Assembly: GCA_000403215.2 (NCBI GenBank)
Contig: KE159563.1
Location: forward strand, 183,026 to 247,025
Source: Lachnospiraceae bacterium A4
GTDB lineage: Bacteria; Bacillota; Clostridia; Lachnospirales; Lachnospiraceae
Reading direction: 5' to 3'
Length of the DNA stretch: 64,000 bases
Shown: positions 9,884 to 17,560 of the stretch, one piece after another
How positions within the stretch are numbered: the stretch's first letter is position 1
How the letters are laid out: every line of letters starts with the position of its first letter
The notes under the pieces: model-generated
Seen by the model: only the letters and a program-made list of their open reading frames with translations
Told to the model about the DNA's origin: nothing
Databases searched by the model: none
Program-made: the position numbers and the translations under genes

Positions 9884-10198
9884 TTATCGTTCTAGCGACT
9901 TCTCTATTTTCTCTTTCTGCCCTTTCAAATCATTCTGCTTTTCGTACAGACTGTTACGCTCCTTGCACAATTCTTTCATGCGTTCCAACTGCGCCCGCAC
10001 TCCCTCCCGGCAACCTGGCTCTATCTTTTTATATTCTCCGGTCAGATTGCGGATTGTATTGTTGTTTTCCTTTATCTGCTCCGACAGGCATACCCAATCT
10101 ATCAGATTTTGCACTTCCTTGTCCGTTTCGTAAAGGTCTGTTTCTGCCACGATTTTAGAACACAGCCGTATCATAACTTTCTTTTCCATATCCGTCAT
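9884..10198 (-). CDS. Mobilization-associated small coiled-coil protein (left copy)
   Basis: The 104 residues are mostly helical and charged (EGVRAQLERMKELCKERNSL region predicts a coiled coil). A nearly identical protein lies at 19890-20210, each directly after a MobV-type relaxase gene. Sequence similarity between the two elements begins just left of this gene, at ATAGGGCATAGCAACCGCCA. The function is unknown; a relaxase accessory role is inferred from position. Confidence 0.65.
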   Translation of the reverse strand: MTDMEKKVMIRLCSKIVAETDLYETDKEVQNLIDWVCLSEQIKENNNTIRNLTGEYKKIEPGCREGVRAQLERMKELCKERNSLYEKQNDLKGQKEKIEKSLER

Positions 10199-10217
10199 AT
10201 CCTATCAATCCCCTTTC

Positions 10218-11076
10218 CTATCGGATCATTTCAAAGGCACGTTTCTGGCGTTTCTTTGCCCTTTCTGCCTGTTCTAACGCCTTTGACCGTTCCACTATCA
10301 ACTGTACCTGTTCCCTGCCTAAATGACGCTCCAAACGCCCCAAATCAAACGCTTTTTCTTGCAATCGGTCTATGATGTTGCTCTGTTCCATAACCTTATC
10401 TGTCAAGCGGCTAATCTGTATTTGTTGCCCGTCCACTTTGGCAATCAGCTTCCTGCTTTGCTCCATAAGCTATACGCATTTGATAGTCAGATTTTTTACT
10501 ACCTCTTTTAATCTTTCCACAAGCGGAAGTGCCTCTTTATCCCGATAATTCTTTGCGCTCATCAACGCCCCCGGCTCTGCCAACTGCCATTTCATATCTT
10601 CATCATAAACGTGGATATTTCTCTCCATGACTTCCTTTGACTGCGCCATTTTGTTAAGTTCCTGCTGTAACTTTTTCTGCTGTTTCTCCAACTTTTCATT
10701 TTCGGATAACAGCTTTTCTTTATCCTCCGCCAATGTTTCCGTCTGCTCTTTCAGCAGATGATTTGTTGCGGTAAGTTCCGACACTTCCCGCCGGATCGCT
10801 TCGCCCTCTTTCCGTATCTGCTCCGTTTCCTGTCCTGCCGCTATCTGCTGATGAAGAATGTCAGATAATTCTTCTTTACTGCCGTTCCTGCTTTTCAAAA
10901 TCCAAAACAGATAAGTGCTTTTCATGCGTTCCTTTTTTCTCCCACTCAATACCATGCTGTAACATAATCTCCGCAAGCCGTTCTTTCTCTGCCGCTGCCC
11001 ACTGGTTACGTTCCGTTTCGCTCCTTGTGCCGCCCTTGAAGCCGAGTTCTGCCTGTGCCTTTTTTAATGATACCCT
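10218..11076 (-). pseudogene. mob: MobV relaxase, decayed (left element)
   Basis: Compared with the intact relaxase at 20226-21596, this copy has lost its N-terminal ~170 codons including the HUH motif. It begins at RVSLKKAQAEL (about 11076), fused to the cut AAA ATPase gene. It also has a frameshift after LSVLDFEKQER, and an in-frame stop after NLTIKCV where the intact copy has CVQLTEQSKK. Three independent lesions show it is dead, so this element cannot mobilise itself unless helped in trans. Confidence 0.85.
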
Positions 11077-11380
11077 CGACAGGGTAATCCCATAAGGGAA
11101 TCCCCCTGCTGATATGGTAGGCAATCTGCGCCATGAGAAAACTCTTGCTGAGTTTCGGCGCACCTGCGAAAAGGTAAGTGCCAGTGTAAAGCAAGCTGTC
11201 AATCAGCGGCGGCTTACTCGGATATACCGTGTCGTAAAGTTCTGCCATAGATACCGTTTCAAAGACTTTGCTATTATTTTTCGGCGGGTAATTGGATATA
11301 CTGTTATTGTTTACATTAGGTGGCTGCCCCTGTTGTATCTGCACCAACAGATACAACAGGGGCAGTCACTTCTTTTTTAT
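11077..11380 (-). pseudogene. AAA ATPase (RepA-like) 5' fragment, left element
   Basis: The fragment includes SMAELYDTVYPSKPPLIDSL and the Walker A-like AGAPKLSKSFLMAQIAYH of RepA-type AAA_25 ATPases, then stops making sense at WDYPVE where it is fused to relaxase sequence. Its likely start, ATG at about 11380 (MANKKEVTAPVV), is out of frame with the body: a stop follows 23 codons later. So there is an N-terminal frameshift besides the 3' deletion. It differs in sequence from the ATPase of the right element. Confidence 0.7.
11325..11364. repeat. 17-bp perfect inverted repeat at start of the cut ATPase gene
   Basis: TGCCCCTGTTGTATCTG, a 6-nt loop CACCAA, and CAGATACAACAGGGGCA form a perfect stem. 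It lies within the first 25 codons of the ATPase frame (encoding APVVSVGADTTGA) next to the frameshift. A stem this strong would hide the early coding region in mRNA. Confidence 0.8.
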
Positions 11381-11712
11381 TCGCCATTTTTTCCCTCTCC
11401 TTTCAGACCGCCGAGGATAACAGTAATTAATTCGATAGTATCTAATAATTCGTTGTCAACGCTGCCGCCTGCTTCAATCCTCTGTAATTCTGCAAGGACA
11501 GCGGCAAGCTCATTGCGGAGTGCCTTATACACCCTTGGATTGCCCTGCACAACCACATCTTGGCACAAAAGCCGCCTTGTGATATAGTCCTGCTTGGTAA
11601 GCCCCGAAAGCCGCACGACTTTATCAATCTGTTCATTTTCTTTGGGTGACACCCGAAATGCAACGGTCTTTTTCCTCCAACGGTTGCAGTTGTCTAAATT
11701 CTTAGCCGACAT
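11377..11712 (-). CDS. mobC: MobC-like relaxosome protein (left element)
   Basis: The 111-residue protein has KKTVAFRVSPKENEQIDKVV followed by SGLTKQDYITRRLL. This is the ribbon-helix-helix type N-terminus and short helical pattern of the MobC/relaxosome accessory family, which binds oriT DNA and helps the relaxase. It precedes the integrase-facing side of the element with a 1-bp gap to int. The right element has a diverged equivalent at 23029-23394. Confidence 0.65.
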   Translation of the reverse strand: MSAKNLDNCNRWRKKTVAFRVSPKENEQIDKVVRLSGLTKQDYITRRLLCQDVVVQGNPRVYKALRNELAAVLAELQRIEAGGSVDNELLDTIELITVILGGLKGEGKNGE

Positions 11713-11713
11713 A

Positions 11714-12793
11714 TCAAAAACCCCCTTTCCCTAAATCGTCTAATCTGTCTGCCATCTCCGTCTGCTTTGACGGAAACAAATGTGCATAACGGTAAGTGAT
11801 TTCAATGCTCTCATGCCCTACACGGTCAGCAATCGCCACCGCCGAAAACCCCATGTCAATCAATAAACTGATATGACTATGGCGTAAATCGTGAATCCTA
11901 ATACGCTTTACCCCTGCGGCTTTTGCGCCCCTGTCCATCTCATGGTGCAGATAACTCTTTGTCACCGTGAAAATGCGGTCTTTCTTTTTTAACCCATAAA
12001 GCATACTGATATACTCCTGCATTTCCTCACATAGGAACTTCGGCATTTTGATTGTGCGGTTGCTCTTTTTCGTTTTCGGCGTGGTAATCACATCCTCGCC
12101 ATGCAGACGCTGATAGGATTTGTTAATCGTGACTGTTTCTTTATCAAAATCAAAATCTGCGGCGGTCAATGCTAATAATTCCCCCTCGCGGATTCCGCAC
12201 CAGTAAAGCATTTCAAAGGCATAAAAGGAAACTGGCTTGTCCATCATTTCATCCGCAAACTTCTTGTATTCCTCTTTTGTCCAGAACAGCATTTCCTTGT
12301 GTTCCTCGCTCCCCATGTTTCCTGCCTTTGCCGCAGGATTGGAGCGGAGGTCGTAATAGCGTACCGCATGGTTGAATATCGCTGAAAGCTGATTATGGAC
12401 TGTTTTCAAATAAGTCTGCGAATAGGGATTCCTCTTTTCATCACGGTAGGCAAGCAGCTCATTCTGCCATGCAATGATTTCCTTTGTGGTAATCTCGCTA
12501 ATCTTCATCTTCCCAAAATACGGAAGAATTTTTGTACGGATGATATGCTCCTTTGTGAGCCAAGTGTTCTCTTTCAGACGGTTCTTTATATCATTCGTAT
12601 AAATTTCTGCAAAAGATTCAAAATCCATGTCAAGGTCAGCGGAATCCTGTAACTGGAACTTACGCTCCCACTCCTGCGCTTCCCGCTTTGTTGCAAAGCC
12701 ACGCTTGCATTTCTGCTTACGCTCCCCTTTCCAGTTCACATACCTTGCCATCACATACCAAGTGCCGTTGCCGTCATTTTTGAATACTGGCAT
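11714..12793 (-). CDS. int: Tyrosine integrase (left element)
   Basis: The 359-residue protein has an N-terminal AP2-like arm-binding domain (GTWYVMARYVNWKGERKQKC), a SAM-like core-binding domain (about residues 55-160) and a catalytic domain. The catalytic residues are R in CGIREGELLAL, HxxR in HDLRHSHISLL, H in GHESIEITYRY and Y in YAHLFP. It is of the Tn916/phage type found on mobilizable elements, and would integrate and excise the element together with the Xis-like protein next to it (1 bp apart). It is about half identical by eye to the right-element integrase, so the target may differ. Confidence 0.93.
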   Translation of the reverse strand: MPVFKNDGNGTWYVMARYVNWKGERKQKCKRGFATKREAQEWERKFQLQDSADLDMDFESFAEIYTNDIKNRLKENTWLTKEHIIRTKILPYFGKMKISEITTKEIIAWQNELLAYRDEKRNPYSQTYLKTVHNQLSAIFNHAVRYYDLRSNPAAKAGNMGSEEHKEMLFWTKEEYKKFADEMMDKPVSFYAFEMLYWCGIREGELLALTAADFDFDKETVTINKSYQRLHGEDVITTPKTKKSNRTIKMPKFLCEEMQEYISMLYGLKKKDRIFTVTKSYLHHEMDRGAKAAGVKRIRIHDLRHSHISLLIDMGFSAVAIADRVGHESIEITYRYAHLFPSKQTEMADRLDDLGKGGF

Positions 12794-12982
12794 TTAACTT
12801 TCCCCCTTTCCTGCCCCGTAGAGCCTTTCCTGAAAATACTGGCGGTTTACACGCCCTGCAATCGTGATAAACCCCTTTTCTTTCAGCTCATCATTCAGTT
12901 TTTTAATGAGCTTGTAGGCATAAGGCTTTGATACAGAAAGCTCCTGCGCCACCTCATCCACACGGATAAATTTGTTTTCCAT
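12794..12982 (-). CDS. xis: Excisionase-like helix-turn-helix protein (left element)
   Basis: This 62-residue protein begins MENKFIRVDEVAQELSVSKP, a MerR/excisionase-type winged helix (DUF3173/Xis-like). A protein of the same type lies beside the right-element integrase. Such proteins bend att DNA and push the reaction towards excision. Confidence 0.8.
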   Translation of the reverse strand: MENKFIRVDEVAQELSVSKPYAYKLIKKLNDELKEKGFITIAGRVNRQYFQERLYGAGKGES

Positions 12983-13068
12983 GCAATCTCTCCTTTCTTT
13001 TTTATAAGCTTTTTTGCTAGTGTCAATAGGTTTGCAAGAAAATATTAAACTTTTTTGTTTCGTTTCTC

Positions 13069-13098
13069 TTGACTTCCATTAAACATATATGCTATACT
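13069..13098 (+). promoter_or_regulatory. Promoter of left-element XRE regulator
   Basis: TTGACT (13069-13074), an 18-bp spacer and TATACT (13093-13098) precede the regulator ATG at 13132 with an AAGGAG site. The xis-int genes diverge from the same intergenic region. Confidence 0.7.
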
Positions 13099-13131
13099 CC
13101 TTGTAAACATAGGAATAAGGAGTGAAACATT

Positions 13132-13659
13132 ATGGCGATTGGCGAAAGAATACATTTTTTCCGCATCATGCGGGGAATGACACAGAAATATCTTGGTATG
13201 CTTGTCGGATTTCCCGAACGGAGTGCTGATGTACGCTTAGCACAGTACGAAACAGGCTCTCGCAAGCCAAAAGCAGACCTAACGGCTGCACTGGCACAGG
13301 CTCTTGATGTTGCACCACAGGCTCTTGATATCCCCGACATCGACAGCTACATCGGGCTTATGCACACCTTATTTGCCCTTGAAGATATTTACGGTCTTAC
13401 CGTCAGTGAATCAGACGAGGATATCTGCTTAAAAGTCAACAAGGACAAGGGCAGGGATGCCGCCGAGCTGCTGAAAATGTTCCACGCTTGGAAGGAGCAG
13501 GCAGATAAGCTCTCTGCTGAGGAAATCAGCAAGGAGGAATACGACCAGTGGCGGTACAATTACCCGAAATTTGACACTACGCAGCATTGGGCAAAAGTTC
13601 CCTCTAAGGAATTGAGCGATGCCTTAGTCGAACAGTTCAAAGACAAATTTAAAATTTAA
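13132..13659 (+). CDS. XRE-family regulator (left element)
   Basis: The 175-residue protein has an N-terminal Cro/CI helix-turn-helix (IGERIHFFRIMRGMTQKYLG, then VRLAQYETGSRKPKAD) and a ~100-residue C-terminal part of unknown fold. It diverges from xis-int and probably controls excision genes. A strong consensus-like promoter lies just upstream. Confidence 0.85.
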   Translation: MAIGERIHFFRIMRGMTQKYLGMLVGFPERSADVRLAQYETGSRKPKADLTAALAQALDVAPQALDIPDIDSYIGLMHTLFALEDIYGLTVSESDEDICLKVNKDKGRDAAELLKMFHAWKEQADKLSAEEISKEEYDQWRYNYPKFDTTQHWAKVPSKELSDALVEQFKDKFKI

Positions 13660-13705
13660 ATTGATAACAAACTATTATATTCAACAATTCAAAGGAGGAA
13701 TAATT

Positions 13706-13966
13706 ATGTGGGTAAGAAATAAGTATACTGGTCCTGATGGGGGACTCTATACGGGGCCTGGCGGTGGACTTTATACAGGTCCTGGTGGCGGAGCATACAC
13801 GGGGCCTGGCGGTGGCTTATATATGGGACTAGGTGGTGGACTCTATACTGGACCAGATGATAATCCCTATATGAGTAATTGGCCTCCTAGAGAGTACCTA
13901 TTAGAAGCACTAAAAAAGGCAAGTCAAACAAATATCATTCAATTTTTGCTCTCACATGGCTTTTAG
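13706..13966 (+). CDS. Small protein with GLYTGPGGG nonapeptide repeats
   Basis: The start at 13706 (MWVRNKYTGP) follows AAAGGAGG, which is better than the in-frame ATG at 13661. The 86 residues contain five to six tandem copies of a nine-residue unit, consensus GLYTGPGGG, then DDNPYMSNWPPREYLLEALK and a short C-terminal helix. Small proteins with the same GPGGG repeats and YxSNxPP tail occur widely in horizontally acquired regions, but no function is known to me. The repeats have no signal peptide. Confidence 0.75.
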   Translation: MWVRNKYTGPDGGLYTGPGGGLYTGPGGGAYTGPGGGLYMGLGGGLYTGPDDNPYMSNWPPREYLLEALKKASQTNIIQFLLSHGF

Positions 13967-14102
13967 AACAGCAAAATCACCAGATTAAATATTGATTTAT
14001 TGTGCCTTACAATAAGTCAATACGCATTTATAGCCAAAAAGTGCACTTAAAATGTTCACTGCGCCATATCCTAAAGTTTTTTCAACAATCTACTTAAAAC
14101 AA

Positions 14103-14148
14103 AAAACGCCCTTAGCCATGAGTTACTACCCACAGCTAAGGGCGTTTT
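14103..14148. terminator. Bidirectional terminator
   Basis: AAAACGCCCTTAGC and GCTAAGGGCGTTTT form a perfect 14-bp stem with an 18-nt loop, with A/T runs on both sides. The surrounding gap 13967-14630 has no gene I can support. It carries this terminator, the TAGAGCCA repeats and the second palindrome. Confidence 0.85.
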
Positions 14149-14432
14149 AATATGGATTTATTTCAGCCATCCAAACCTCTTGCAAATCATTCTGCCACCT
14201 GTAAACCATTAGACAACAAGAATAATCGCACTCAAATGACTGTTATCAATTTGTTATCAAAAGACCTCTCGAAAGCCCGCAAGCCCGCATAAGCACTGGG
14301 TTTCTTCAACTTTCCACCTTATTCGAACTCCTCGGCGGATAGCTTGAACTGACTGTTTTTCCCTCATTTTTCAAGCATTTATTATCCATATTATTCAAAA
14401 ATTGCTCTTGTATTTTTGCCAGTCAAAATTTT

Positions 14433-14451
14433 TAGAGCCAAAATAGAGCCA
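14433..14451. repeat. TAGAGCCA direct repeats, left element right end
   Basis: Two copies of TAGAGCCA, starting 11 bp apart (14433 and 14444). The same pair with identical 11-bp spacing lies at 27074-27092 at the equivalent end of the right element. Position beside the presumed att site suggests arm-type integrase binding sites. Confidence 0.7.
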
Positions 14452-14487
14452 GACAGAATCCACGCATTTCTCTTGCCTGCTTTATTA

Positions 14488-14507
14488 ACATAGTGCTAGC
14501 ACCATGT
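14488..14507. repeat. 20-bp palindrome, copy 2 of 3
   Basis: ACATAGTGCTAGCACCATGT, one mismatch from the copy at 6662. It lies 37 bp right of the TAGAGCCA pair, where the att core of the left element would be expected. Confidence 0.75.
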
Positions 14508-14630
14508 GATTTTTACACCCATTGTGACAAATCCACAAAAGGCTTACCTTGATAGATTTCCGTAAATTTAAGAACATCTTCTAAGCAGTCTTAAGGAACA
14601 TTTTTTACAACTGGTCACTCTCTCAACTAT

Positions 14631-15419
14631 CTAATGTATATATGGTGTAACAAAATCAATAAACTTTTGTATATTCACTGCTAATGTCGGTATTCCATTT
14701 GCAATTGTAATCATAGGTGCTAATAATTTAATGCCATTACTTATAATTTTCCCTTTAGGTTCTGGTTTCATTATCTCTTCTTTTATCATTTCCATAGAAT
14801 CCTCTATTGTCTCTGCATCATCTTCTCCTATTTCTGAAAGACTACTTTTAATCGAATTTATGATTTTTTCTAATTCGTTCGTTGATACCCCATTATTCTG
14901 TTCTGCAGTTATCATTGCGTTATCCCTTGCATAATTTACTTGACCACCACTTACATTCCAAACAACATTTTCATCTAATCCCATATCTATACCAACTCCT
15001 GTCAAATAATCATTAATATTATTTATCAAAACTAATAACACTCTATCATTAAATTGCTTAACATTATCTTGCCATTTTCTTTCTCCATAAATGCTATGAA
15101 AAGCATAAACAGGTTCTTTGATATTTCCTTCTATATGTTTCAATATCGAATAAATTTGATAACTTTCCTCCTCTGCCGAAGGTCCAAAGTCAAACATATA
15201 TCCTTCTTCATGTACAACTAAATCCCAATCAGATGCAGCATCATATGTATTGCCGCTTCCTTGATTAATATAATCTAAAATAATTAAATTATTTTCTATA
15301 TAAGCAATAAACTTTTTTAATACTATATTGTACTCATCATAATTTACCCGCATTATTCTGCTGGAAATCGAATTAAAATTATGCATAATTTTTTTAAGTT
15401 CTTTTTTATTCAAATCCAT
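14631..15419 (-). CDS. Unknown protein downstream of reverse transcriptase
   Basis: The 262-residue protein is not recognised. It has an acidic, mostly soluble N-terminal part with SGNTYDAASDWDLVVHEEGY and a ~40-residue acidic helical stretch (EIGEDDAETIEDSMEMIKEE). A hydrophobic C-terminus (IKLLAPMITIANGIPTLAVN) could insert in a membrane or pack as a helical hairpin. Its start overlaps the zinc-ribbon gene stop by 14 bp, so the two are translationally coupled. Position after the reverse transcriptase suggests the same operon. Whether it contributes to defence is unknown. Confidence 0.6.
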   Translation of the reverse strand: MDLNKKELKKIMHNFNSISSRIMRVNYDEYNIVLKKFIAYIENNLIILDYINQGSGNTYDAASDWDLVVHEEGYMFDFGPSAEEESYQIYSILKHIEGNIKEPVYAFHSIYGERKWQDNVKQFNDRVLLVLINNINDYLTGVGIDMGLDENVVWNVSGGQVNYARDNAMITAEQNNGVSTNELEKIINSIKSSLSEIGEDDAETIEDSMEMIKEEIMKPEPKGKIISNGIKLLAPMITIANGIPTLAVNIQKFIDFVTPYIH

Positions 15420-15864
15420 AATCCATCACTCCACAATACGGGCAATAACTGCCACTCATTTTAAGTATCGGTTTCAACTTTACTTCTTTCTTACAACAAG
15501 GATATATTTTTTTCTCAAATGCCTCTATTGTAAGCATAACTGGCAGTTCAGGCTTTCTATTAGGCTTCTTTGACACTTTGAAGCTAATACTGCCTTTTAT
15601 TTTCTTTTCAAATTTTTTCAATTCTTTCATAATTAAATCATTTGCATAGTTTTCTGCCATAGCCAACCCCAACTCAATTACATCATTAGTAACATAGCTA
15701 TCACTTACCAACCCACAGGCAGGACAATACACTACAAACACACTATCGTCCTGATAATCACTCGGATTTAATTTAAATAATTCTCCACATAAAGGACATT
15801 CTAGCAGCACGAACCCCTCTTCATCCGTTGGTACACTAATTTGAAACACCATTTCTTCACTCAT
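15406..15864 (-). CDS. Zinc-ribbon protein, two CxxC pairs
   Basis: I place the start at 15864 (MSEEMVFQIS), which has AAGAGG upstream, rather than 15888. Of 152 residues, the N-terminal half holds CPLCGELFKL and CPACGLVSDS, and the C-terminal end has CC and CPYCG. So two treble-clef or zinc-ribbon sites flank a helical lysine-rich middle. The family is unknown to me. It follows the reverse transcriptase gene by about 90 bp and overlaps the next gene by 14 bp. A nucleic-acid-binding role is inferred only from the zinc ribbons. Confidence 0.65.
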   Translation of the reverse strand: MSEEMVFQISVPTDEEGFVLLECPLCGELFKLNPSDYQDDSVFVVYCPACGLVSDSYVTNDVIELGLAMAENYANDLIMKELKKFEKKIKGSISFKVSKKPNRKPELPVMLTIEAFEKKIYPCCKKEVKLKPILKMSGSYCPYCGVMDYGFE

Positions 15865-15951
15865 ACAAATCCTCTTTTCGTTCCACATTATATTAGGGTG
15901 AAATTATCCTATAACTATTGCAAATCTCTCATTCTTCATACTTTGTACGAT

Positions 15952-17250
15952 TTAACGCTTCAACTTGCTGTTGATCTTATACCAGTGTTTTTTTACTTGA
16001 TTTCTAATTTCACTTACAAGCACCTCACTCTGGCTAAATATCTCGTCCGCCTTATATGCATATGTAAGAAAATTCCCATGATCTTTGGAAAACTTACTTG
16101 CACCTAAATGTGTGTATGAATGATAAATCGCTTTTTTTCCTGCGTTAAACGACCTTTCATCAGTATTCTCGTTTACTTTTTTAATTTTTCTATATGCTCT
16201 ACAATAAAACTTAAATAAACTCTTATCTCTTATACGAACAGTTTTTCCATCAAATGTAAAACCAAGATAATTAATAAGATTACTTTGCCCCTTTATCTTT
16301 TCTATGCTTCCATTATTGTAAAAAAAATGCTCTGTTTTATCTTCATTTAACTCTAAATTAGGAATATTATCTCTAATTCTATATATAATTTCTGCTATAT
16401 CTTCACTTCTTCCACTTTTTACATCATTATGCGTCATAGGAACAATAATTATTATATCATCACAATATCGCCTATACATTCCTTTCTGAGAAGTAATTAA
16501 GTCATTTATCTTCTTATCAAAATCTATCATATAAACATTAGCATACACCGCACTTATAGACGAACCTTGTGGAATCTGATAGTCCTTCTGATTCTTATGC
16601 AAACACTTTTTCTTGAACATATGAAAGTCATTTGTTTCAAAATACTTATCAAAATTCCTCATATCTCTTCTAAACATACCCTTATCAGACTCTATATCAT
16701 CAGCTTCAACATATGTAAATTTTGTAATATTCTTATAAATAGCATAATCAGCCACATCTAATGACTTTTTACCAATTACGCTTTTAATTTTTTCTTTCAA
16801 ATACCTGTGGTCAAGATTATCAAAGAATTTGCTAAAATCACCTACAAAAATATAAGCAGATTCACATTTGATAATATATTCAAACACTTCTTTCGCAAAA
16901 TCAATATTACATTTTCCTGGTGTACAATTTCTGTAAGCTGTTGAAACACGACTGATCCCACTTGATTTCATATAATTATTGTATCTGTTGTTAAGGCGAT
17001 TTCCATAATACTCATAAATAAACCTATCAATATGTGCAGCATAAAATATATCTCGATTTTTTTCTTTAATAAACTTATTTCCTTCTGAATCATTCGTATA
17101 TTTGCTACAATCCATTTGAAAGTGAATAAATGGATAAAATCCGTGTCTACTAACCCAATTTATATTCTCAACTCTTTGCTGATAATTAGTGTGATATTTC
17201 TTTATGTCTAAATGTGTATAAAATTTATCCTTATATATTTGATTGCTCAT
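15952..17250 (-). CDS. Defence-associated reverse transcriptase, DRT2-like
   Basis: The 432-residue protein is a complete reverse transcriptase domain with little else. Motif A is FVGDFSKFFDNLDHRYLK (two aspartates), motif B IPQGSSISAVYANVYM, motif C YRRYCDDIIII; a YLGFTFDG segment follows in the palm/thumb region. No maturase, endonuclease or retron-specific domain is visible, so it is not a group II intron. It starts at ATG 17250 behind AGGAG. The ~500-bp leader upstream has no normal gene but carries a 135-nt template-like unit with a split promoter and an endless reading frame. This matches DRT2 (UG2) systems, where the enzyme copies a cis-encoded noncoding RNA by rolling-circle reverse transcription. 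The family assignment rests mostly on the leader; the reverse transcriptase call is secure. Confidence 0.9.
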   Translation of the reverse strand: MSNQIYKDKFYTHLDIKKYHTNYQQRVENINWVSRHGFYPFIHFQMDCSKYTNDSEGNKFIKEKNRDIFYAAHIDRFIYEYYGNRLNNRYNNYMKSSGISRVSTAYRNCTPGKCNIDFAKEVFEYIIKCESAYIFVGDFSKFFDNLDHRYLKEKIKSVIGKKSLDVADYAIYKNITKFTYVEADDIESDKGMFRRDMRNFDKYFETNDFHMFKKKCLHKNQKDYQIPQGSSISAVYANVYMIDFDKKINDLITSQKGMYRRYCDDIIIIVPMTHNDVKSGRSEDIAEIIYRIRDNIPNLELNEDKTEHFFYNNGSIEKIKGQSNLINYLGFTFDGKTVRIRDKSLFKFYCRAYRKIKKVNENTDERSFNAGKKAIYHSYTHLGASKFSKDHGNFLTYAYKADEIFSQSEVLVSEIRNQVKKHWYKINSKLKR

Positions 17251-17255
17251 TTTTC

Positions 17256-17560
17256 TCCTAAAAGCTTACTGAGTAACGACCGGTAGATATCTAATATCAA
17301 TAAGCATTAAAATCAATTGGATCTTGTTTTCACAAGAAACTCTACCATCCTCCAAATACGATGTGTTGTATAATATTATTAACAGCTACTTTAGTTCACT
17401 GGTAATAGGAGGTCATACAATGGACAATATAATTCTTAATACTATCAACTGTATACTATTAATTCTGGTCAAGAACGTTCTTGACATAGAATACGTAATA
17501 CCCTTATAGCTATTTCTATAAGGCAAAAATAAATCTATGGACAAATCATTAAAGAATTTC
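17256..17560 (-). ncRNA. Candidate DRT2-type template noncoding RNA
   Basis: This is the leader of the reverse transcriptase, transcribed on the minus strand. A TATAAA box at about 17568 could start an RNA of about 300 nt, near the size known for DRT2 RNAs; a second possible promoter (TTGACT...TATAAA, 15-bp spacer) lies near 17755-17730. Structures seen are CCTTATAG/CTATAAGG with a 6-nt loop (17502-17523), directly beyond the 5' template boundary; the 18-bp palindrome GTCAAGAACGTTCTTGAC (17468-17485); and TCTTGT/ACAAGA with a 4-nt loop (17322-17337) on the 3' side. Exact ends are not known. Confidence 0.65.
17361..17495 (+). other. neo: Predicted neo repeat unit with junction-formed promoter
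   Basis: The unit is bounded by the direct repeat AATACG (17355-17360 and 17490-17495), 135 nt apart, that is 45 codons. On the cDNA-sense plus strand it contains TATAAT (17369-17374), AGGAGG (17407-17412), ATG (17420) and TTGACA (17481-17486). If copies are joined at AATACG, TTGACA is followed by exactly 17 bp and then TATAAT, giving a consensus sigma-70 promoter at every junction. The frame from the ATG has no stop in the unit or across the junction. The product would be a repeat of 45 residues beginning MDNIILNTIN and ending VIGGHT, hydrophobic and helix-prone. In the genome itself the frame ends at a TAG at 17507. DRT2 Neo proteins are toxic or growth-arresting repeat proteins made after phage infection; the function here is inferred. 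Confidence 0.8.

Noticed and set aside
13706-13860. Tandem repeats as a CRISPR array or minisatellite
   Set aside because: The 27-bp period is coding (nine-residue repeats) with no spacers.
14323-14336. TTCGAACTC...CGGCGG as a duplicate of the guaA 3' end (att copy for the right element)
   Set aside because: Only 8-9 contiguous bases match, spacing to CGGCGG differs by 8 bp, and it lies inside the left element, on the wrong side of the TAGAGCCA pair.
15952-17250. Group II intron-encoded protein
   Set aside because: No maturase X domain, no endonuclease domain, and no domain V-like hairpin downstream.
17324-17509. A 61-codon plus-strand frame starting MFSQETLPSS read as an ordinary small gene
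   Set aside because: Its first ATG has no ribosome binding site and no promoter exists in the genomic arrangement. The AGGAGG-ATG at 17420 and the split promoter explain the openness better as a template unit for concatemeric copying.
17256-17560. Retron msr/msd upstream of the reverse transcriptase
   Set aside because: No inverted a1/a2 pairing enclosing a branching G and a long msd stem was found, and the enzyme lacks the retron VTG-type signature that I can recognise.
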